Shown here: one piece after another, positions 1 through 8,516 of the stretch
How positions within the stretch are numbered: position 1 is the stretch's first letter
How the letters are laid out: the number at the start of each line of letters is the position of its first letter
Source: Cellulosimicrobium sp. Marseille-Q4280
GTDB taxonomy: Bacteria; Actinomycetota; Actinomycetes; Actinomycetales; Cellulomonadaceae
Assembly (NCBI RefSeq): GCF_943181405.1
Contig: NZ_CALPBY010000004.1
Location: forward strand, 124,001 to 188,000
Reading direction: 5' to 3'
DNA length: 64,000 nt
Position numbers and translations under genes: made by a program
The notes under the pieces: model-generated
What the model was told of the DNA's origin: nothing
Seen by the model: only the letters and a program-made list of their open reading frames with translations
Database searches by the model: none

Positions 1-2
1 TC

Positions 3-356
3 GCCTTCACGACGATCCGCGGCTTCGTCAGCCCGGGGAGCGAGTACCCCTACGGGTTCGTCGACCTCGACGCGCTCGGCTGGGCGGGCCTGCTCGTCAA
101 CGTCGTCCTCTACGGTGCCGGGTTCCTCGTGCTCGGGCTCGTGCTCGTCGGTCTCGACCGGATGCTGCCCGCGCGGGCTCTGATCGGCTCGTACCCGGGT
201 GCCGTCGTGCTCCCCGACGTCGGCGCCGCCGACGGCACGGGCGCCGACGGCGGCACGGGCGCCGACGGCGGCACGGGCGCCGACGGCGCCGCGCGAGGTG
301 GCCCGGACGCCTCCGACGCCCGCGCGACGGGCCGCGGGGACGGTGCCCCCGCCTGA
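3..356 (+). CDS. Pr6Pr-family membrane protein, C-terminal part
   Basis: The gene enters from the left edge of the window, so only the last 117 residues are visible. They read RGFVSPGSEYPYGFVDLD, then one hydrophobic membrane helix ending LVLVGLDRMLPAR. This matches the C-terminus of Pr6Pr (FAR-17a/AIG1-like) bacterial membrane proteins, where an RG...YPY.F.D loop precedes the last helix. The tail after that helix is a low-complexity cytoplasmic Gly/Asp/Ala stretch encoded by a perfect 18-bp tandem repeat. The family has no firm biochemical function. The next gene starts 22 bp downstream and may be co-transcribed. Confidence 0.6.
   Translation, partial: AFTTIRGFVSPGSEYPYGFVDLDALGWAGLLVNVVLYGAGFLVLGLVLVGLDRMLPARALIGSYPGAVVLPDVGAADGTGADGGTGADGGTGADGAARGGPDASDARATGRGDGAPA
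234..287 (+). repeat. three perfect 18-bp tandem repeats
   Basis: The unit GGCACGGGCGCCGACGGC occurs three times in tandem without mismatch. It encodes in-frame GTGADG repeats in the cytoplasmic tail of the preceding membrane protein. Unit length is a multiple of three, so slippage would change tail length without a frameshift. Confidence 0.9.
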
Positions 357-378
357 CGCGAGCGGCTAGGGTGGCCCC

Positions 379-1056
379 GTGCTCTCCCCGGTCGCCGGTC
401 CGCTGCGCGTGACGCGCGCAGCGCTCGTGGCGACCCTCGTCCTGGCGCTGAGCGCCGCGGCGCACGCCGTCGCCGGAGGTCACCTCCCGGACCCGCTGGT
501 CCTCGCCGCTCTCGCCGCGTTCACGCTCGCAGGCGCGATGGTCGCAGCCCGGGTCCGCTTCACCGTGCCGCGGCTCCTCGCGGTCCTCGGCACCGCCCAG
601 CTCGGGCTCCACGTCGCGCTCGACACGCTCGGTCACGGCGCCGCGACGTGCGTGCCTGCGGGTCCGTCGGCGGGGGCGGGTCACACCGGGCACGGTGCGG
701 TCCTCGTGTGCTCCCCGGGCGCAGGGCTGCCCGACGCCGGAGCGGGGCTCGCGTCGTCGGCCCGCCTCGCGTCGTCGGCGGCCTCCGTGGTCCCCGGCGT
801 GTGGATGGTCGTCGCCCACGCCGTCGCGACCCTCGTCCTGGCGGTCGTGCTCGCGCGCGGCGAGCGCGCCCTCGAGCGGTTCGTCGCCTGGCTGACGCCG
901 CTCGCGTCCCTGCTCGCCCCCGTCGTCGTGGCCGCGTCGCGCCGCGAGGCCGGCGTCCCCGCCGCGTTCACGCGCCGCCCGACGACGCGCCACCCGGGGA
1001 CCGCGCCGACGCGTGGCCCCCCGGCCGCCGTCCGGCTCGTCGGGACCTCCGCCTAG
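379..1056 (+). CDS. small membrane protein of the copper cluster
   Basis: The GTG start at 379 gives 225 aa with four or five hydrophobic segments (about residues 15-35, 38-58, 68-85, 135-158 and 165-185). It contains a His-bearing loop (LGLHVALDTLGHGAATC, then GAGHTGHG). The overall plan is the same as the 182-aa product at 2094, with a matching LPRLLA.LG..Q...HV.L motif in helix 3. So the two are paralogues, each placed just upstream of a copper-handling secreted protein. A role in copper binding or transfer is inferred only from the histidines and the neighbours. No characterised family was recognised. Confidence 0.55.
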   Translation: MLSPVAGPLRVTRAALVATLVLALSAAAHAVAGGHLPDPLVLAALAAFTLAGAMVAARVRFTVPRLLAVLGTAQLGLHVALDTLGHGAATCVPAGPSAGAGHTGHGAVLVCSPGAGLPDAGAGLASSARLASSAASVVPGVWMVVAHAVATLVLAVVLARGERALERFVAWLTPLASLLAPVVVAASRREAGVPAAFTRRPTTRHPGTAPTRGPPAAVRLVGTSA

Positions 1057-1166
1057 AACCCACCGCTCGCGCGTCCGCGCGACGCCCGACGAGGCCGTGC
1101 CGGCGCACGCCGGACCACCGGGTACAGCCAGCGGCACCGCCGCGCCTCGGACGGAAAGACCTCCTC

Positions 1167-1886
1167 ATGCTCCCTGCACGAACCCTCACCGCACGCCGAC
1201 CCTTCTCGGCGCTCCTCACGGCGCTCCTCGCGCTGCTCGCGGCGCTGGCCCTCACCGTCGTGCTCGCGACGTCCTCCGCGCTGCCCGCGCAGGCGCACGA
1301 CCGTCTCGTCGGCTCGGACCCCGCGGACGGCGCCCAGCTCGACGCCCCGCCCGCCGCGATCACGCTGAGCTTCAACACCGAGCCCCTCGCGGTCGAGCCG
1401 CAGGTCGTCGTGACCGACGCCGCCGGGACGGTCGTCGCGGAGGGCGCCCCGACGATCGACGGCGCGAACGCGTCGCTCCCGCTCGACGCGGCCGCCCTGA
1501 CCGGCGGCACGTACTCGGTCGCGTGGCGCGTCGTCTCGTCCGACGGTCACCCCATCGAGGGCACGCTCTCGTTCGGGGTGGCGGAGCAGCCGGCGGCCGA
1601 GCCCGCGCCGTCGGAGAGCTCTCCCGCCGAGGAGGCGACGCCCGAGGAGAGCGCGTCGTCGCCCGCCGCGGACGGCGACGCGGGTGCCGCCGAGGACGCA
1701 GCCACCGCCGACGACGGTGACACGGACGGCACCGACGACGCCGCCGCGACCGACGACGACGGTGGCAACGCGCTGCCGTTCGTGATCGGTGCCGTCGCGG
1801 TCGTGGCCGCCGCGGGCGTCGCGACGGTCCTCGTGCTGCGCCGCCGTGGCGGCGGTGACGACGGAGCCGGGGACCCGCGGGCCTGA
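1167..1886 (+). CDS. copC: CopC-domain copper-binding protein, membrane-anchored
   Basis: The ATG at 1167 follows a GGAAAG ribosome site and gives 239 aa. A signal peptide ends at ALPAQA, leaving a mature N-terminus AHDRLVGSDP. The CopC beta-barrel spans about residues 41-140. The N-terminal His and the later SSDGHP motif supply the Cu(II) ligands known in CopC. An acidic Ala/Glu/Asp linker follows, then one C-terminal helix (about 204-225) with an RRR stop-transfer, so the domain is held outside the membrane. The family carries copper in the extracytoplasmic space for CopD or copper enzymes. It sits between two paralogous small membrane proteins. Confidence 0.9.
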   Translation: MLPARTLTARRPFSALLTALLALLAALALTVVLATSSALPAQAHDRLVGSDPADGAQLDAPPAAITLSFNTEPLAVEPQVVVTDAAGTVVAEGAPTIDGANASLPLDAAALTGGTYSVAWRVVSSDGHPIEGTLSFGVAEQPAAEPAPSESSPAEEATPEESASSPAADGDAGAAEDAATADDGDTDGTDDAAATDDDGGNALPFVIGAVAVVAAAGVATVLVLRRRGGGDDGAGDPRA

Positions 1887-1961
1887 CCGCTGCCGGATCC
1901 GGCCGCTGCGACGGCACGAACCGGTGCGACTTTTGATTGACGCACGCCAGAAGCGCCGGTA

Positions 1962-1974
1962 CTTTCGGCGAAAG
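1962..1974. promoter_or_regulatory. inverted repeat CTTTC-GGC-GAAAG in AT-richer gap
   Basis: The gap 1887-2028 has a short AT-richer patch (acttttgattga at about 1929) followed by this inverted repeat. It lies about 55 bp upstream of the small ORF at 2029 and may be an operator or an mRNA hairpin. No copper-repressor consensus can be named with confidence. Confidence 0.3.
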
Positions 1975-2028
1975 CAGGACGACGGGCGCGACGAGGCGAC
2001 CCCACGGCCCAGCGGAGGGAACCGGTCG

Positions 2029-2097
2029 ATGACGACCCCGACGAGCACGGAGCGCGACCGGTCGACCGTGTCGCGCGTCGTCGGGGTGCGGTCGTGA
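2029..2097 (+). CDS. 22-codon upstream ORF (possible leader peptide)
   Basis: The ATG at 2029 is preceded by AGCGGAGGGA, a very good ribosome site with suitable spacing. It encodes a 22-residue hydrophilic, Thr/Ser/Arg-rich peptide starting MTTPTSTERD. Its TGA stop overlaps the GTG start of the 182-aa membrane protein by four bases, so the two would be translationally coupled. The downstream GTG has no comparable ribosome site of its own, which supports a coupling role. The peptide has no Cys, His or Met cluster, so a metal-sensing leader is not indicated. Confidence 0.4.
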   Translation: MTTPTSTERDRSTVSRVVGVRS

Positions 2098-2642
2098 CGT
2101 CTCCGGGGTCCGGGCCGTTGCGCGCCGCGCGCGGGCTCGTGCTCGCTGCCGTGGTCGTGGGTCTCTCGCTCTTGTCGCACGACCTCGCGGGCGGGTCGCG
2201 TCCGGGCACCGTCCCCCTGGTCGTCCTCGCGGCGCTCAGCGCGGTCGCGGTGCGTCCGCTGACGCGCCGGGAGGTCGGGCTGCCGCGTCTCCTCGCGCTG
2301 CTGGGCGTCGGGCAGGTCGTGATGCACGTCGTGCTCGAGCGCTCCGCGGAGCTCTCCGCGACGGCGACCGCGTCCACCCACGCCCACGACGGCCCCGTCG
2401 CGACGGCGACGATGCTCGCGGCACACGCCGTCGCGACCGTCGTCCTCGCGCTCGTGCTCCGGCACGGGGACGCGCTGCTCTGGCGGCTGTGGTCCTGGCT
2501 CTCCGGCCGACAGGTCCCTGGTCGCCCGCGGCCGGTCGTCGTCGGCAGGGTGGTCCCGCTCGCCCGCGGCTGCCTCCCCGCGCCCCGCCGTGCTCCCGTC
2601 CCGGGGGCGGTCGGCGGACGTGCGCCACCCGCCGTCGCCTGA
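2094..2642 (+). CDS. small membrane protein of the copper cluster (paralogue)
   Basis: GTG at 2094, overlapping the stop of the upstream 22-codon ORF, gives 182 aa. Hydrophobic segments lie at about 12-27, 42-56, 64-80 and 104-123, followed by an Arg/Pro-rich cytoplasmic tail. The loop between helices 3 and 4 is His-bearing (MHVV...STHAHDG...AAHAVA). It is paralogous to the 225-aa protein at 379 (shared LPRLLA.LG..Q motif, same helix order). It precedes a YcnI-like gene, as its paralogue precedes copC. Function is unknown; the copper link is by context. Confidence 0.55.
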   Translation: MTSPGSGPLRAARGLVLAAVVVGLSLLSHDLAGGSRPGTVPLVVLAALSAVAVRPLTRREVGLPRLLALLGVGQVVMHVVLERSAELSATATASTHAHDGPVATATMLAAHAVATVVLALVLRHGDALLWRLWSWLSGRQVPGRPRPVVVGRVVPLARGCLPAPRRAPVPGAVGGRAPPAVA

Positions 2643-2740
2643 CCCCGGACGCCCACCGCGGCGTCCCGTTCCCGCGCGCCCCGGCGGGCCACGACGTCGT
2701 GCCCGCGCGCGCACCCCCGTCTCTCCCGAAAGGCACTCCC

Positions 2741-3469
2741 ATGCGCAAGTCCCTGCGCGCCCTCGGCGCCGCCACCCTTACCACCGGTCTCGTCGTCGCG
2801 GGCGCGAGCGTCGCGTCCGCCCACGTGACCGTCACACCGAGCACCTCGACCGCCGGCTCCTACACCGTCCTCACGTTCGCGTTCGGGCACGGCTGCGGGG
2901 AGTCGGCGACCACCGAGATCGCGATCCAGATGCCCGAGCAGATCCTCGCGGTCTCGCCCACCGTCCACCCCGGATGGGACGTCGAGAAGGTAATGGAGGA
3001 CCTCGAGACGCCCGTGGACGACGGCCACGGCGGCGAGTACACGGAGCGGGTCAGCGAGGTCGTGTACACCGCCGAGACCCCGGTCCCGAACGGGTACCGC
3101 GACGCGTTCGAGCTGTCCCTCAAGCTCCCCGACGCCGCGGGGGAGACGCTCGACTTCCCCACGGTCCAGACGTGCGAGGAGGGCGAGACCGCGTGGGTGG
3201 AGATCCCCGCGGACGGCCAGACCGGCGACGACCTCGAGTCGCCGGCGCCGTCGTTCGACCTGACCGCGGCGGAGGCCGCCGAGGCGGACGGTACCGAGGC
3301 CCAGGCCGAGGAGGTCGCAGCGGAGGAGACGCAGGACGACACGTCGGCGGACGCGGCCTCCGACGACGCGGCCACGCCCGTCGTCTCCTGGGTCGCGCTC
3401 GCGCTGGGTGCCGCGGGCCTCGTCCTCGGGGCGCTCGCGTTCGCGCGCTCGCGCCGCGCCCAGGACTGA
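2741..3469 (+). CDS. ycnI: YcnI-like (DUF1775) copper-binding protein
   Basis: ATG at 2741 after a GAAAGG site; 242 aa. The signal peptide ends ASVASA, giving mature AHVTVTP. The DUF1775 domain covers about residues 29-165. The N-terminal His of the mature protein and the Trp in HPGWDVE match the histidine-brace Cu(II) site described for Bacillus YcnI. An acidic linker and a C-terminal helix (about 213-233) with an arginine stop-transfer anchor it to the membrane. It lies 7 bp before the CopC-CopD fusion, so it probably shares its transcript. A second, divergent YcnI copy is at 5222. Confidence 0.88.
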   Translation: MRKSLRALGAATLTTGLVVAGASVASAHVTVTPSTSTAGSYTVLTFAFGHGCGESATTEIAIQMPEQILAVSPTVHPGWDVEKVMEDLETPVDDGHGGEYTERVSEVVYTAETPVPNGYRDAFELSLKLPDAAGETLDFPTVQTCEEGETAWVEIPADGQTGDDLESPAPSFDLTAAEAAEADGTEAQAEEVAAEETQDDTSADAASDDAATPVVSWVALALGAAGLVLGALAFARSRRAQD

Positions 3470-3476
3470 CACGTCC

Positions 3477-5225
3477 ATGACCAGCACGACCCACTTCTCG
3501 GTGCTGCACCGGGTGGTGGTGCTGGTCGTCGGTGCCGCGGCCGCGGTCCTGCTCGTGATCCTCGCGAGCGGCCCGGCCGCGGCGCACGCCGTCCTCGTGG
3601 GTACGGACCCGCAGGACGGCGCGGTGCTCGACGCCCCGCCCGACGCCCTCACCATCACCTTCAACGAGCCCGTGCGGGCCGTCGACGGCGGGACGACCGT
3701 GCTCGCAGCCGACGGGTCGGACGTCGCGGTCGACGTCTCCGCGGTCGACGACGCGCTCGTGATCACCCCCGACGGGACGCTCGGCGACGGGACGTACGTC
3801 GTGAGCTGGCGCGTCATCTCGCTCGACACGCACCCGGTCGCCGGGGCGTTCAGCTTCTCCGTCGGGGCGCCGAGCGCGACGACGGTCGAGGCGCAGGTCG
3901 CCGAGCCGAGCGCTGCGCTCGTCGCGGTACGCGCGGCCGACCAGGCCGCGGTCTACCTCGGCACGTTCCTCGTCGCCGGTCTCCTCGTCTTCGAGCTGCT
4001 CGTCCTGCACGCCACGCCCGGCGCCATGCCGCGGCTGCGGTCGCGGCTCCAGCGCGCGCGGCTCGTCGGTCTCGCGACCGGCGCCGTGGGACTCGTGATG
4101 AGCGTGCCCCTCACGACGGCGTGGCAGGCCGGGGGCGGCCTCGACGCCGTGCTCGACGCCGCGACGTGGCGCACGGGCCTGACGTCCGACACCGCCCTCG
4201 CGGCCGCGCTCGGCGTGGCCGGTCTCGCGTGCGCGGCCCTGCTCGCGCCGCGGGCGGCGCGAGAGAGTCGCGCCGTCTGGCCGGCGGGCGTCGCGCTCGG
4301 AGGGGCGACGCTCGCGCTCGGAGCCCTCGTGCTCGTCGGCCACACGCGCACCTTCGGCCCGGCGGTGCTCGTCGTCGCGGCCGACGTCCTGCACGTCGTC
4401 GCCGGGGCCGTGTGGATCGGCGGCGTCGTCGGGCTGACGCTCGTGCTCATGCGGTCGTCGCAGGTGGACGAGCGGCGTGCCGCGGTGACCGTGACGCGCT
4501 TCTCCGCGCTCGGTGCGTGGGTCGTGCTCGCCCTCGCGCTGACGGGCGTCGTGCTGGGCTGGCGGATCGTCGGCACCGTCGAGGCGCTCGCGTCGACGGC
4601 GTACGGGCAGGCGCTCCTCGTCAAGGTCGGTGTCGCGCTGTGCGTCGTCGCCGTCGCGGCGTGGAACCGCTACCGGCTCGTCCCGGCCTTCGCCGCGCGG
4701 TCGGGTCGCGGCACGACGGGCCGCGCGGCGGGCACCACCGGGGCGGGGACCGGCGCACCGGCCTCGCGCCGGCTCGGCCGGACCGTCGCGCTCGAGGCGG
4801 GGCTGCTCGTCGTCGTGCTCGCCGTGACGGGCGTGCTGGTCTCGCGCAGCCCGGTCGACGGGGTCGCGACCGCTCCGGTGGCGGCCGACGCCGCGCCGGA
4901 CGCCGTCGAGGAGACCCGGCCGCTCGGCGACGGGACGCTCGAGGCCCGGGTCACGCCGGGCGCGGTCGGGGTCAACGCCCTCGAGCTCGTCCTGCTCGAC
5001 GCCGACGGGGCGCCGCTCGAGCCCGTCGCGGACCCCGAGGTCACGACGACGCTCGCCGAGCCCGCGCTCGGGCCGTTCGCCCACGCGCTCGTGCGCACCG
5101 GGCCGGGGACGTACGAGGCGCCGCTCGACCTGCCCCTCGCGGGGTCGTGGACGGTCACGGTGCAGGTACGGACCTCGAAGTACGAGAGCCCGATCGTCGA
5201 GATCCCCCTGGAGGTGACGTCATGA
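3477..5225 (+). CDS. copCD: CopC-CopD fusion, copper transport protein
   Basis: The ATG at 3477 gives 582 aa. The order is: signal peptide or first helix (about 10-35, cut before AHAVLVG); CopC domain (about 37-130) with the N-terminal His and the SLDTHP motif; about eight membrane helices of the CopD domain (about 155-455); and an extracytoplasmic beta-rich C-terminal domain (about 480-582). CopD proteins are thought to move copper across the cytoplasmic membrane, receiving it from CopC. The stop overlaps the next YcnI start by ATGA. With that gene and the YcnI and CopC genes upstream it forms a copper-uptake or supply operon. Confidence 0.9.
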   Translation: MTSTTHFSVLHRVVVLVVGAAAAVLLVILASGPAAAHAVLVGTDPQDGAVLDAPPDALTITFNEPVRAVDGGTTVLAADGSDVAVDVSAVDDALVITPDGTLGDGTYVVSWRVISLDTHPVAGAFSFSVGAPSATTVEAQVAEPSAALVAVRAADQAAVYLGTFLVAGLLVFELLVLHATPGAMPRLRSRLQRARLVGLATGAVGLVMSVPLTTAWQAGGGLDAVLDAATWRTGLTSDTALAAALGVAGLACAALLAPRAARESRAVWPAGVALGGATLALGALVLVGHTRTFGPAVLVVAADVLHVVAGAVWIGGVVGLTLVLMRSSQVDERRAAVTVTRFSALGAWVVLALALTGVVLGWRIVGTVEALASTAYGQALLVKVGVALCVVAVAAWNRYRLVPAFAARSGRGTTGRAAGTTGAGTGAPASRRLGRTVALEAGLLVVVLAVTGVLVSRSPVDGVATAPVAADAAPDAVEETRPLGDGTLEARVTPGAVGVNALELVLLDADGAPLEPVADPEVTTTLAEPALGPFAHALVRTGPGTYEAPLDLPLAGSWTVTVQVRTSKYESPIVEIPLEVTS

Positions 5226-5839
5226 CCCGTCGACCGCTGCGCCGGGCGACCGCCGCGCTCGTCCTCGCCGCGGCGGGCGTCGTCGCCGCGTCGAGCCCCG
5301 CGGCCGCGCACGTGCTCCTGGAGACCGTCGAGCCGCTCGGCGACGGGACGGCGCGGATCACGTTCACGTTCGACCACGGGTGCGACGGCGAGCCCACCGA
5401 CGCGCTGCGGGTCGTCATGCCCGAGGGCGTCGAGCTGCTCGCCGCGGATCAGCCCGACGGCTGGACCTCCGAGGTCGGCGACGACGGCGTGGCGTGGTCC
5501 GGGGAGGCGGCCCCGATCGCCGACGGCGAGCGTGCGGCGTTCACCGTCGACGTCCGCGTCACCGGCGACATCGGCGAGTCGTTCGCCTTCCCCGCCGTCC
5601 AGGAGTGCCCGTCGGGGGCCTCGCACGACTGGAGCGACACCGACCCGTCGGGTGCCCACCCGGCGCCCACCTTCGTCGCGACCGCCGCCACGCTCAGCAC
5701 GCCGGCGGCGTCACCGCTGCCGGCGAGCGAGGCACCGATACCGCTCGCACCGCTGGTCGCGGGGGTCGTCGGTGCGTCCGTGCTCGCGGGTGCGGGCGGG
5801 GCGTGGGCGGTCCGTGGGCGTCGACGCCAGGGGGTCTGA
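5222..5839 (+). CDS. second YcnI-like (DUF1775) protein
   Basis: The ATG overlaps the copCD stop (ATGA), so translation is coupled; 205 aa. The signal peptide ends SPAAA, giving [11 protein letters not shown] shorter DUF1775 domain (about 31-145) keeps the mature N-terminal His and the Trp in PDGWTSE. A Pro/Ala linker and a C-terminal helix (about 178-197) anchor it. It is clearly diverged from the 2741 copy, so this operon carries two non-identical YcnI proteins; two partners or two redox states of copper are possible but unproven. Confidence 0.85.
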   Translation: MTRRPLRRATAALVLAAAGVVAASSPAAAHVLLETVEPLGDGTARITFTFDHGCDGEPTDALRVVMPEGVELLAADQPDGWTSEVGDDGVAWSGEAAPIADGERAAFTVDVRVTGDIGESFAFPAVQECPSGASHDWSDTDPSGAHPAPTFVATAATLSTPAASPLPASEAPIPLAPLVAGVVGASVLAGAGGAWAVRGRRRQGV

Positions 5840-5959
5840 CGCGCTGGTTCTGCGCGAAGTGTGACGCAGGTCACGTCAGCGCGGTGTCCCGAACGTGCCG
5901 GCCACCCCTCGTTCGCAGGTGGGGGACGTCGTCGCGACGGGTCACGCGACGACACCCGG

Positions 5960-6022
5960 ACCGGTGGCGGTCCGCGACGAGAGCTCCGCTGGGGGGAGCT
6001 CACGTGGCGGACCGCCACCGGT
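5960..6022. repeat. 63-nt long hairpin / palindromic element
   Basis: Two perfect 16-nt arms, ACCGGTGGCGGTCCGC (5960-5975) and its complement (6007-6022), enclose an inner pair GAGCTCC/GGAGCTC (5981-5987, 5995-6001). The stem is longer than a normal terminator and has no T tract. It lies between convergent genes, so it could stop transcription both ways. Its size is close to that of the 62-nt elements further right, but its sequence is different. Confidence 0.7.
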
Positions 6023-6040
6023 TCGTCATTCCCGGTCCGT

Positions 6041-6055
6041 CCGCCCGGAGGGCGG
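6041..6055. terminator. short GC hairpin between convergent genes
   Basis: CCGCCC-GGA-GGGCGG lies just outside the stop of the minus-strand COG0523 gene. It is a plausible bidirectional terminator together with the longer hairpin at 5960. Confidence 0.45.
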
Positions 6056-6061
6056 CAGGGG

Positions 6062-7240
6062 TCAGACCTCGCTGCGCGCGCCCAGCCACGGCGCGAGGAC
6101 GTCCTCGCGCCCGAGCCAGCGCAGCCCGCCGTCGGCGAGCTCGTCGGGCGTCGCGAGGACCTCGCCGAACGCGTCGAGCAGCCGGTCGCGCTCGTTGCCG
6201 TCGGCCTCCGGGTCGGTGGCGCCCACGACGACGATCCGCGTGTGCGGGTGGACCGGCGTCCCCTCCTCGGTGCTCGCGTCGTCCCAGGTGCCGAGCCCGC
6301 CGATGCAGAGCTGTCCGCCTGCCCCGTCCCACGCGCACAGCGAGTCGGGCCGGTTGGCGACGTGGAAGACGCCGCGCGAGCGCAACGGGCCGGTCCCGAG
6401 GTCCTCGATCCGGCGCAGGAGCCGCTCCGGGTCGAACGGCCGGGCGGAGCGCAGCTCCAGGGTCCAGCTCCGGTCGCCCGGTCGCCGGTCGCCGTCCGCA
6501 GGCCGGCGCGCGCCTCGCGCGCCGAGCGGGTGCGCGCGCCGCTCGGCGGCGGCGGCGTCGTGCACGCCACCGGCGAGGTCCGCGGCGTCGAGGGCGTGCA
6601 GCCCGTCGATCCGGCGTGTCCCGGTCCCGCGCAGGCGGTCGACGAGACCGGAGCCGGTGGGTGCCGCCTCGGGCGAACCCGTCGTCACGACCAGGTCCGC
6701 GTGCTCGAGCTGGGCCGCGAGCACCTCGCCGATCGCTCGCTCGTCGTCCGGGGTCAGGGCGATCCCGCGCTCGTCGACGAGGTCGTCGCCGAGCAGGTCG
6801 TGCTCCACCTGCTCGACGTCCACGACGGCCAGCACGGTCGCGAGCCGCAGGCGCTCGAGCTCGCCGCCCGGGGCGCTCGCGCCGGCGAGCGCCCTCGCGA
6901 CGGGGAGAGACTCCGCGCCGACGGGCAGCGCGAGGGCGACGTGGTCCCAGCGGCCGTCGGCGGCGAGGCGGCGCAGCGTGGGGACGGCGTCCTCCCGCAC
7001 CGCGCACGACAGGCACGCGTGCTCGAGCGGGACGCGGACGTCCTCCACCACGCCGGTGGCGTCGACGACGACGCGCCGCAGCTCGCCGTCGGTCGCGAGG
7101 ATGTCGTGGCGCAGCACCACGGTGCCCTCCCCTCCGACGGCGAGCCCGAAGACGGCCGAGTCGCGCAGGACGGCGTCGACGGTCGCGAGGACGCTCAGCG
7201 GGAGGCGGGTGTCGAGCGGGTCCGGGTGGTCGATGGTCAT
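6062..7240 (-). CDS. COG0523/CobW-like zinc-starvation protein lacking the P-loop
   Basis: The ATG at 7240 follows TGGAGCC on the minus strand; 392 aa. The middle part has [11 protein letters not shown], the family's metal-binding Cys motif in CxxC form, and the CobW C-terminal domain is recognisable (about 265-385, [14 protein letters not shown]). COG0523 proteins are GTP-driven zinc metallochaperones. Here the expected N-terminal GxxGxGKT Walker A is absent: the region reads [16 protein letters not shown], and no upstream in-frame codon supplies one. So GTP hydrolysis by the usual mechanism is doubtful. It diverges from the zinc-free ribosomal operon across a shared Zur box, so it should be induced by zinc shortage. 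Confidence 0.8.
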   Translation of the reverse strand: MTIDHPDPLDTRLPLSVLATVDAVLRDSAVFGLAVGGEGTVVLRHDILATDGELRRVVVDATGVVEDVRVPLEHACLSCAVREDAVPTLRRLAADGRWDHVALALPVGAESLPVARALAGASAPGGELERLRLATVLAVVDVEQVEHDLLGDDLVDERGIALTPDDERAIGEVLAAQLEHADLVVTTGSPEAAPTGSGLVDRLRGTGTRRIDGLHALDAADLAGGVHDAAAAERRAHPLGARGARRPADGDRRPGDRSWTLELRSARPFDPERLLRRIEDLGTGPLRSRGVFHVANRPDSLCAWDGAGGQLCIGGLGTWDDASTEEGTPVHPHTRIVVVGATDPEADGNERDRLLDAFGEVLATPDELADGGLRWLGREDVLAPWLGARSEV

Positions 7241-7290
7241 GCAGAGGCTCCAGTTCTGGCCGGGAACATCCGGGTGGACGGGTGTGTTGG

Positions 7291-7330
7291 ACTCTACACC
7301 TTGACGAGAACGATTCTCAGTACCTATCGT
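7291..7330. promoter_or_regulatory. divergent promoters overlapping a Zur box
   Basis: Plus strand: TTGACG (7301) and TATCGT (7325) are spaced 18 bp for the ribosomal operon. Minus strand: TGAGAA (7319-7314) and TAGAGT (7296-7291) are spaced 17 bp for the COG0523 gene. The Zur box at 7305-7319 covers the plus-strand spacer and the minus-strand -35, so one bound repressor would silence both directions. Promoter elements are read by eye. Confidence 0.5.
7305..7319. promoter_or_regulatory. Zur box 1
   Basis: CGAGAACGATTCTCA matches the actinobacterial Zur consensus TGAnAAtGATTnTCA except for the first base and the tolerated T/C at position 7. It lies between the COG0523 gene and zinc-free rpmB, both classic Zur targets. 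Confidence 0.8.
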
Positions 7331-7356
7331 CTCGGCATCGTCCAGGAAGGAACACC

Positions 7357-7593
7357 ATGTCCGCCGTCTGCCAGGTGCTCGGCACCTCGTCGGGTTTCGG
7401 CCACTCGATCTCGCACTCCCACGTGCGGACCAAGCGTCGCTTCGACCCCAACATCCAGAAGAAGCGCTACTGGGTGCCCTCGCTCGGGCGCCACGTCACG
7501 CTGCGCGTGAGCACGCGCGGCATCAAGACCATCGACCGCAAGGGGATCGACGTCGTCGTGGCGGAGATCCTCGCGAGAGGGGAGAAGCTCTGA
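7357..7593 (+). CDS. rpmB: 50S ribosomal protein L28, zinc-independent paralogue
   Basis: ATG at 7357 after AGGAAGG; 78 aa. The L28 signature [21 protein letters not shown] is clear. Only one Cys remains near the N-terminus (SAVCQVLG), so the CxxC pair of zinc-binding L28 is broken; this is the C-minus form. Such paralogues replace zinc-containing L28 under zinc starvation and free the metal. It is first in a five-gene operon controlled by the Zur box 38 bp upstream. Its stop and the rpmG start share one base (TGATG). Confidence 0.95.
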   Translation: MSAVCQVLGTSSGFGHSISHSHVRTKRRFDPNIQKKRYWVPSLGRHVTLRVSTRGIKTIDRKGIDVVVAEILARGEKL

Positions 7594-7760
7594 TGGCCAC
7601 CCGCCAGGACCTGCGTCCCGTGATCAAGCTGCGTTCCACCGCCGGCACCGGGTTCACCTACGTGACCCGCAAGAACCGCCGCAACGACCCGGACCGGCTC
7701 GTGCTGCGCAAGTTCGACCCCGTCGCGCGGCGCCACGTCGACTTCCGCGAGGAGCGCTGA
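7593..7760 (+). CDS. rpmG: 50S ribosomal protein L33, zinc-independent paralogue
   Basis: 55 aa, starting in TGATG overlap with rpmB. The sequence [21 protein letters not shown] is typical L33. It has no cysteine at all, whereas zinc-binding L33 has two CxxC pairs, so it is the C-minus form. It is part of the Zur-controlled ribosomal operon. Confidence 0.95.
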   Translation: MATRQDLRPVIKLRSTAGTGFTYVTRKNRRNDPDRLVLRKFDPVARRHVDFREER

Positions 7761-8065
7761 TGGCCAAGACGTCGAAGATCGCGCGGAACGATCAGCGGGC
7801 GGCCGTCGTCGCCCGGTACGCGGAGCGGCGCGCGGAGCTGAAGCGCGTCGTCGCGTCGCCCACGGCCACGGCCGACGAGAAGGCCGCGGCCGTCGCGGAG
7901 CTGCAGCGCCAGCCGCGCGACGCGAGCGCGACGCGCCTGCGCAACCGCGACGTCGGTGACGGCCGCCCGCGCGGCTACCTACGGAAGTTCGGGATCTCGC
8001 GCGTGCGGATGCGTCAGATGGCGCACCGCGGCGAGCTGCCCGGAGTCACGAAGTCGAGCTGGTGA
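7760..8065 (+). CDS. rpsN: 30S ribosomal protein S14, zinc-independent paralogue
   Basis: 101 aa, again joined by TGATG to the gene before. It is the long form of S14 (the zinc form is about 61 aa), ending [19 protein letters not shown], and contains no Cys. The motif [21 protein letters not shown] is diagnostic. It replaces zinc S14 in the small subunit when zinc is scarce. Confidence 0.95.
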   Translation: MAKTSKIARNDQRAAVVARYAERRAELKRVVASPTATADEKAAAVAELQRQPRDASATRLRNRDVGDGRPRGYLRKFGISRVRMRQMAHRGELPGVTKSSW

Positions 8066-8103
8066 CGGCCGCCGCCGTCATGACAGCAGTACGGAGGCAA
8101 GCA

Positions 8104-8397
8104 ATGAAGAAGGACATCCACCCCCAGTACGGACCCGTCGTCTACCGCGACAAGTCGGCCGACTTCGCGTTCCTCACGCAGTCGACGCTCGCGGGCGACC
8201 ACCCGGGTGGACCGGGCGTGCCGCGCGAGACGATCGTCTGGGAGGACGGCAACACCTACCCGGTCGTCGACGTCGAGATCTCGAGCGCGAGCCACCCGTT
8301 CTACACCGGCACGCAGCGCGTCGTGGACACCGCGGGCCGCGTCGAGCGCTTCCGCCAGCGCTACGGGACGCGCACGCAGGGCGGGGGTGCCCGATGA
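8104..8397 (+). CDS. rpmE2: 50S ribosomal protein L31 type B
   Basis: The ATG at 8104 is chosen over an in-frame GTG at 8062 because GGAGGC lies 8 bp upstream and the product then starts [16 protein letters not shown], as in all L31B. 97 aa, no Cys. Type B L31 lacks the zinc site of type A. The 38-bp gap from rpsN is the only real spacer in the operon; its stop overlaps rpmJ by ATGA. Confidence 0.95.
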   Translation: MKKDIHPQYGPVVYRDKSADFAFLTQSTLAGDHPGGPGVPRETIVWEDGNTYPVVDVEISSASHPFYTGTQRVVDTAGRVERFRQRYGTRTQGGGAR

Positions 8398-8516
8398 AGG
8401 TCCGCGCCTCGCTGCGCTCGCTGAAGAACAAGCCGGGCGCGATCGTCGTGCGCCGCCGCGGCAAGACGTTCGTCATCAACACGAAGAACCCGCGCTGGAA
8501 GGCCCGTCAGGGCTGA
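8394..8516 (+). CDS. rpmJ: 50S ribosomal protein L36, zinc-independent type
   Basis: 40 aa, ATGA overlap with rpmE2. It begins [16 protein letters not shown] and ends NPRWKARQG, the longer YkgO-like L36 without the Cys/His zinc site. It is the last gene of the Zur-controlled operon; zinc-free S18, often present in such operons, is not here. Confidence 0.95.
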   Translation: MKVRASLRSLKNKPGAIVVRRRGKTFVINTKNPRWKARQG

